A DNA stretch of 7,627 nucleotides from Candidatus Izemoplasma sp. (GTDB lineage: Bacteria > Bacillota_I > Bacilli_A > Izemoplasmatales > Izemoplasmataceae). Shown in pieces: positions 5,280 through 7,627 of this stretch (its first letter is position 1; every line of letters begins with the position of its first letter). Where the stretch lies: positions 1 to 7,627 of the forward strand of contig JAOZSP010000071.1 of NCBI GenBank assembly GCA_029939615.1, in the 5' to 3' direction. A program made the position numbers and the translations under genes. A model generated the notes under the pieces. That model saw only the letters and a list, made by a program, of their open reading frames with translations, did no database searches and was not told the origin of the DNA.

Positions 5280-5820
5280 TCTTATTTTCAATGATAAGGT
5301 TTACAAGTTTTCTTTTTGTAATTCGTAAATCCATTGCCTTTTTCTGAATGAATTGATGGGATTCGTCTTCACTAAGCCCTTTTTTTATTAGTATGCGTTT
5401 TGCTTTATTTGTTAGTTTAAGAGTTGTTAATCGTATACTTAAGTCTGTATTTTCTATTTGTAGTTGGGTAATTCTTTTAATGTATTTAGTGGTTGTTTTT
5501 AAAGTAATTGGTAATTCAATCTCTAAAGACATTTCATTTAGCATAATAAAATACATATCATTAAGGATATTATAAAAACTTCCTATTGATGTTTTATTAT
5601 TTATGTATATTACTAACATTTTTCTTTCTAAAACTATACTTTCTATTAATTTTGGTAAGTTGGGTATCTTGTTTTTATATGAAAATACTATATAATCGTA
5701 TAAATTTAACATGTTTCTAGTTAATTTATTCTTGATATCACCATTGATACCACTTTGTTTTAGTATTCTTTGTATTCTTTTATCAAGATATCCGTCTGAT
5801 GAAATTATTATAACTCTCAT
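5269..5820 (-). CDS. ANTAR-domain transcription antitermination regulator with degenerate receiver
   Basis: The C-terminal part (about 119-178 of 183 residues) is an ANTAR RNA-binding domain. A helical lead-in (TQLQIENTDLSIRLTTLKL) is followed by NKAKRILIKKGLSEDESHQFIQKKAM, with the family's A-K (140-141), G148, E151 and A-M (162-163), and a final three-helix end. ANTAR proteins bind paired hexaloop hairpins in nascent RNA and prevent termination. Residues 1-110 resemble a response-regulator receiver in length and in the start MRVIIISSDG. However, serine 47 sits where the phospho-acceptor Asp is expected (YDYIVFS), and the usual acidic pair, Thr/Ser and Lys-Pro are not recognisable. ATG at 5820 follows AAAGGAGTGAT at normal spacing. 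The gene comes 31 nt after glyA without a terminator and directly before glnA. The likely target is the glnA leader. Clostridial NitR, beside glnA, is a known parallel. Confidence 0.88.
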   Translation of the reverse strand: MRVIIISSDGYLDKRIQRILKQSGINGDIKNKLTRNMLNLYDYIVFSYKNKIPNLPKLIESIVLERKMLVIYINNKTSIGSFYNILNDMYFIMLNEMSLEIELPITLKTTTKYIKRITQLQIENTDLSIRLTTLKLTNKAKRILIKKGLSEDESHQFIQKKAMDLRITKRKLVNLIIENKIDI

Positions 5821-5851
5821 ATAATCACTCCTTTGTGAACGAGAATAATAG

Positions 5852-7093
5852 TTAATAATTCAATGGATATTTTTTTGTTAATTCCTTAACTGTTTCCCTT
5901 ACTTTGATAAGTATTTTTTCATTTTCCGGATTGATCAATGTATCATAAATACATTTTGCTATTATTTTCATATCATCTTTTTGGAATCCTCTTGATGTAA
6001 TAGCTGGTGATCCTAATCTAATACCACTTGTTATAAATGGTTTTTCTGTATCGTTTGGAACTGTATTTTTATTACATGTAATATTCACACTATCTAATAT
6101 TTTTTCAGCATCTTTTCCAGTTAATCCTGTTAAAGACTTAACTTCTAGGAGTATTAAATGATTATCAGTACCACCTGATACCACTTTAAATCCTAGTTTA
6201 ATTAATGCTTTTGCTAAAGCATCAGCATTAATAATTACTTGTTTCTGATATTCTTTAAATCTCGGAGAAAGGGCTTCTTTAAAAGCTACAGCTTTTGAAG
6301 CAATAACGTGCATTAATGGTCCTCCTTGAATACCTGGGAAAATAACACGGTTAATTTTTTTATATATTTCAAAACTATTAGTTAGTATTATTCCTCCTCG
6401 TGGTCCTCTTAATGTTTTATGTGTTGTAGAAGTTACAATATCAGCATATTCGCATGGATTTTGGTGTAGCCCTGCTGCAACAAGTCCAGCTATATGTGCC
6501 ATATCAACCATTAATATTGCTCCTACTTTATCGCTAATTTCTCTAAATTTAGCAAAATCAAGTTTTCGAGGGTATGCACTTGCTCCTGCAACAATAACAT
6601 TTGGTTTTGTTTCTACTGCAATTTTTTCCAATTCGTCATAATCTATTTGTTCGGTTACATCATCTACCCCATAACTAACAATTTTATAATCCATACCACT
6701 AAAGTTTAATGGATGTCCATGGGTTAAATGACCTCCGTGATCTAAACTCATACCTAGAACTGTATCTCCGTGGTTTATTATTGCACGATAAGCGCCCATA
6801 TTAGCCGTTGATCCACTATGTGCTTGAACATTGGCATATTTAACATTAAATAGTTTTTTTACTCTATCTCTTGCTAGATTTTCAGCCATATCAACAAATT
6901 CACATCCACCATAGTATCTTCTACCTGGATATCCTTCAGCATATTTATTAGTTAATACACTTCCTTGTGCTTCTAAAACTGCTTTACTTACAAAATTTTC
7001 TGATGCAATTAGTTCAAGATGTGATTCTTGTCGATTTTTTTCTAGCATAATTGCTTCATAAAGTTCTGCATCAAACTTTTTAATGTTTTCCAT
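5852..7093 (-). CDS. glyA: Serine hydroxymethyltransferase
   Basis: This is a PLP enzyme that converts serine and tetrahydrofolate to glycine and 5,10-methylene-tetrahydrofolate. It is the main source of one-carbon units for thymidylate and purines. The 413 residues match the bacterial family (about 410-420). Visible motifs are LIASENFVS (28-36), NKYAEGYPGRRYYGG (49-63), HSGSTAN (92-98), LDHGGHLTHG (117-126) and MVDMAHIAGLVAAG (195-208). The PLP-binding lysine is in TSTTHKTLRGPRGG (K226). The ATG at 7093-7091 overlaps the pyrR stop (TAATG), and its Shine-Dalgarno GAGGAG (7107-7102) lies within pyrR, so the two are translationally coupled. The ANTAR gene follows after 31 nt. Nothing is missing or unusual in the protein. 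Confidence 0.97.
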   Translation of the reverse strand: MENIKKFDAELYEAIMLEKNRQESHLELIASENFVSKAVLEAQGSVLTNKYAEGYPGRRYYGGCEFVDMAENLARDRVKKLFNVKYANVQAHSGSTANMGAYRAIINHGDTVLGMSLDHGGHLTHGHPLNFSGMDYKIVSYGVDDVTEQIDYDELEKIAVETKPNVIVAGASAYPRKLDFAKFREISDKVGAILMVDMAHIAGLVAAGLHQNPCEYADIVTSTTHKTLRGPRGGIILTNSFEIYKKINRVIFPGIQGGPLMHVIASKAVAFKEALSPRFKEYQKQVIINADALAKALIKLGFKVVSGGTDNHLILLEVKSLTGLTGKDAEKILDSVNITCNKNTVPNDTEKPFITSGIRLGSPAITSRGFQKDDMKIIAKCIYDTLINPENEKILIKVRETVKELTKKYPLNY

Positions 7094-7605
7094 TATTTAC
7101 TCTCCTCTTTATTAAGTACAAATATCCCTATATCTTTTGTAAAACTTACTTTAATACTTTCTTCAAAATTAGTTGGCATGTTTTTACCAACATAATCTGC
7201 TCGAATTGGAAGTTCTCGATGTCCTCTATCAATTAATACTGCTAATTGAATTGTTGAAGGCCTTCCCAAATCAATTATTGCGTCCATACTAGCCCTTACA
7301 GTCCTACCAGTAAATAATACGTCATCTACTATGATAACGATCTTAGAAGATAAATCAATATCTAATCTATTAAAATTAGTGACATTGATATCATCTCTAT
7401 ATCCTGAAATATCTAAACTATAAACAGGAATTTCAATTTCTTCTATCTTTTCTATGTTCTTTTGGATGATTTTTGCTAATGGTACTCCATTTTTCACAAC
7501 ACCAAGAAGTATAATATTTGATAAGTCATTATTTCTTTCAATAATTTCATGTGAAATTCTACGAATTGTTCTAATCATTTTTTCTTCGTCTATCAATTTT
7601 CGCAA
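7093..7605 (-). CDS. pyrR: Bifunctional pyrimidine operon regulator / uracil phosphoribosyltransferase PyrR
   Basis: In Bacillota, PyrR binds UMP and then attenuator hairpins in pyr mRNAs to promote termination; in many species it also has weak uracil phosphoribosyltransferase activity. The 170 residues show the type I PRTase fold: ILLGVVKNGVPLA (32-44), the PRPP loop IIVDDVLFTGRTVRA (91-105) and DRGHRELPIRADYVGKNMPT (126-145), all typical of PyrR. The start is TTG at 7605, supported by AAGGTGAT 7 nt upstream (7618-7611) and by the family-like start LIDEEKMIRTIRRISHEIIERN. It is the first visible gene of the pyrR-glyA-ANTAR unit. Only 22 bases remain upstream, so its promoter, and any PyrR-binding leader of its own, cannot be judged. 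Confidence 0.95.
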   Translation of the reverse strand: MRKLIDEEKMIRTIRRISHEIIERNNDLSNIILLGVVKNGVPLAKIIQKNIEKIEEIEIPVYSLDISGYRDDINVTNFNRLDIDLSSKIVIIVDDVLFTGRTVRASMDAIIDLGRPSTIQLAVLIDRGHRELPIRADYVGKNMPTNFEESIKVSFTKDIGIFVLNKEESK

Positions 7606-7610
7606 AGCTA

Positions 7611-7618
7611 ATCACCTT
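7611..7618 (-). promoter_or_regulatory. Shine-Dalgarno that fixes the TTG start of pyrR
   Basis: AAGGTGAT on the - strand lies 7 nt before TTG at 7605. The next downstream ATG in frame, at residue 10, would remove conserved N-terminal residues. The TTG start is therefore preferred. Confidence 0.75.
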
Positions 7619-7627
7619 CTTTTTTCC

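Noticed and set aside
5821..5870. Separate promoter for the ANTAR gene
   Set aside because: A TTGAAT-like -35 can be found at the end of glyA, but no -10 hexamer lies at the required distance. The gap itself holds only the Shine-Dalgarno.
7606..7627. PyrR-binding attenuator or T-box leader before pyrR
   Set aside because: Only 22 bases are available before the window ends, and they hold just the ribosome binding site, so no claim can be made.

Overview
The window looks like chromosomal DNA of a low-GC Gram-positive bacterium (Bacillota or a close relative). The DNA is AT-rich, Shine-Dalgarno sites of the AGGAGG/AGGTGAT type precede most genes, and intrinsic terminators with U-runs separate the units. 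The genes include PyrR, a short Bacillus/Clostridium-type (GSI-alpha) glutamine synthetase and a B12-dependent class II ribonucleotide reductase. Tryptophan is encoded by TGG, and TGA is used as a stop (hslO, glnA), so the code is standard and the UGA=Trp mollicutes are excluded. I cannot choose between Clostridia-like lineages and standard-code mollicute relatives from this window. All genes are housekeeping in type; I see no insertion sequence, phage gene, tRNA, rRNA or CRISPR array.

Left part, + strand: the 3' end of nrdJ (to 446) closes with a terminator (451-476). Then comes hflX (511-1776), whose start codon is doubtful. hflX runs tail-to-tail into a dusB-type gene on the - strand (1769-2752). 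The last 8 bp are shared, and one perfect hairpin serves as end signal and as coding sequence for both genes. The dusB gene and hslO (2865-3743, +) diverge from back-to-back promoters at 2781-2848. hslO and glnA then converge on a bidirectional terminator at 3729-3764.

Right part, - strand, read right to left: pyrR (7605-7093), glyA (7093-5852), an ANTAR-domain regulator (5820-5269) and glnA (5144-3804). pyrR and glyA overlap by one base, and the regulator follows glyA after 31 nt without a terminator, so these three look like one operon. glnA has its own consensus promoter (TTGACA-17-TATAAT), embedded in the end of the regulator gene.

The most interesting system is the glnA leader (about 5245-5145, - strand). 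Its RNA holds two small stem-loops with six-base loops, AAGGGC and AAAGCT. Both loops have A at position 1 and G at position 4, the signature of ANTAR protein targets. The second stem-loop shares bases with the 5' arm of an intrinsic terminator that ends about 25 nt before the glnA start codon. The gene directly upstream encodes an ANTAR protein. Together these predict that glutamine synthetase is controlled by transcription antitermination by its neighbour. That neighbour's receiver-like N-terminus lacks a recognisable phospho-acceptor, so the signal it senses is unknown.
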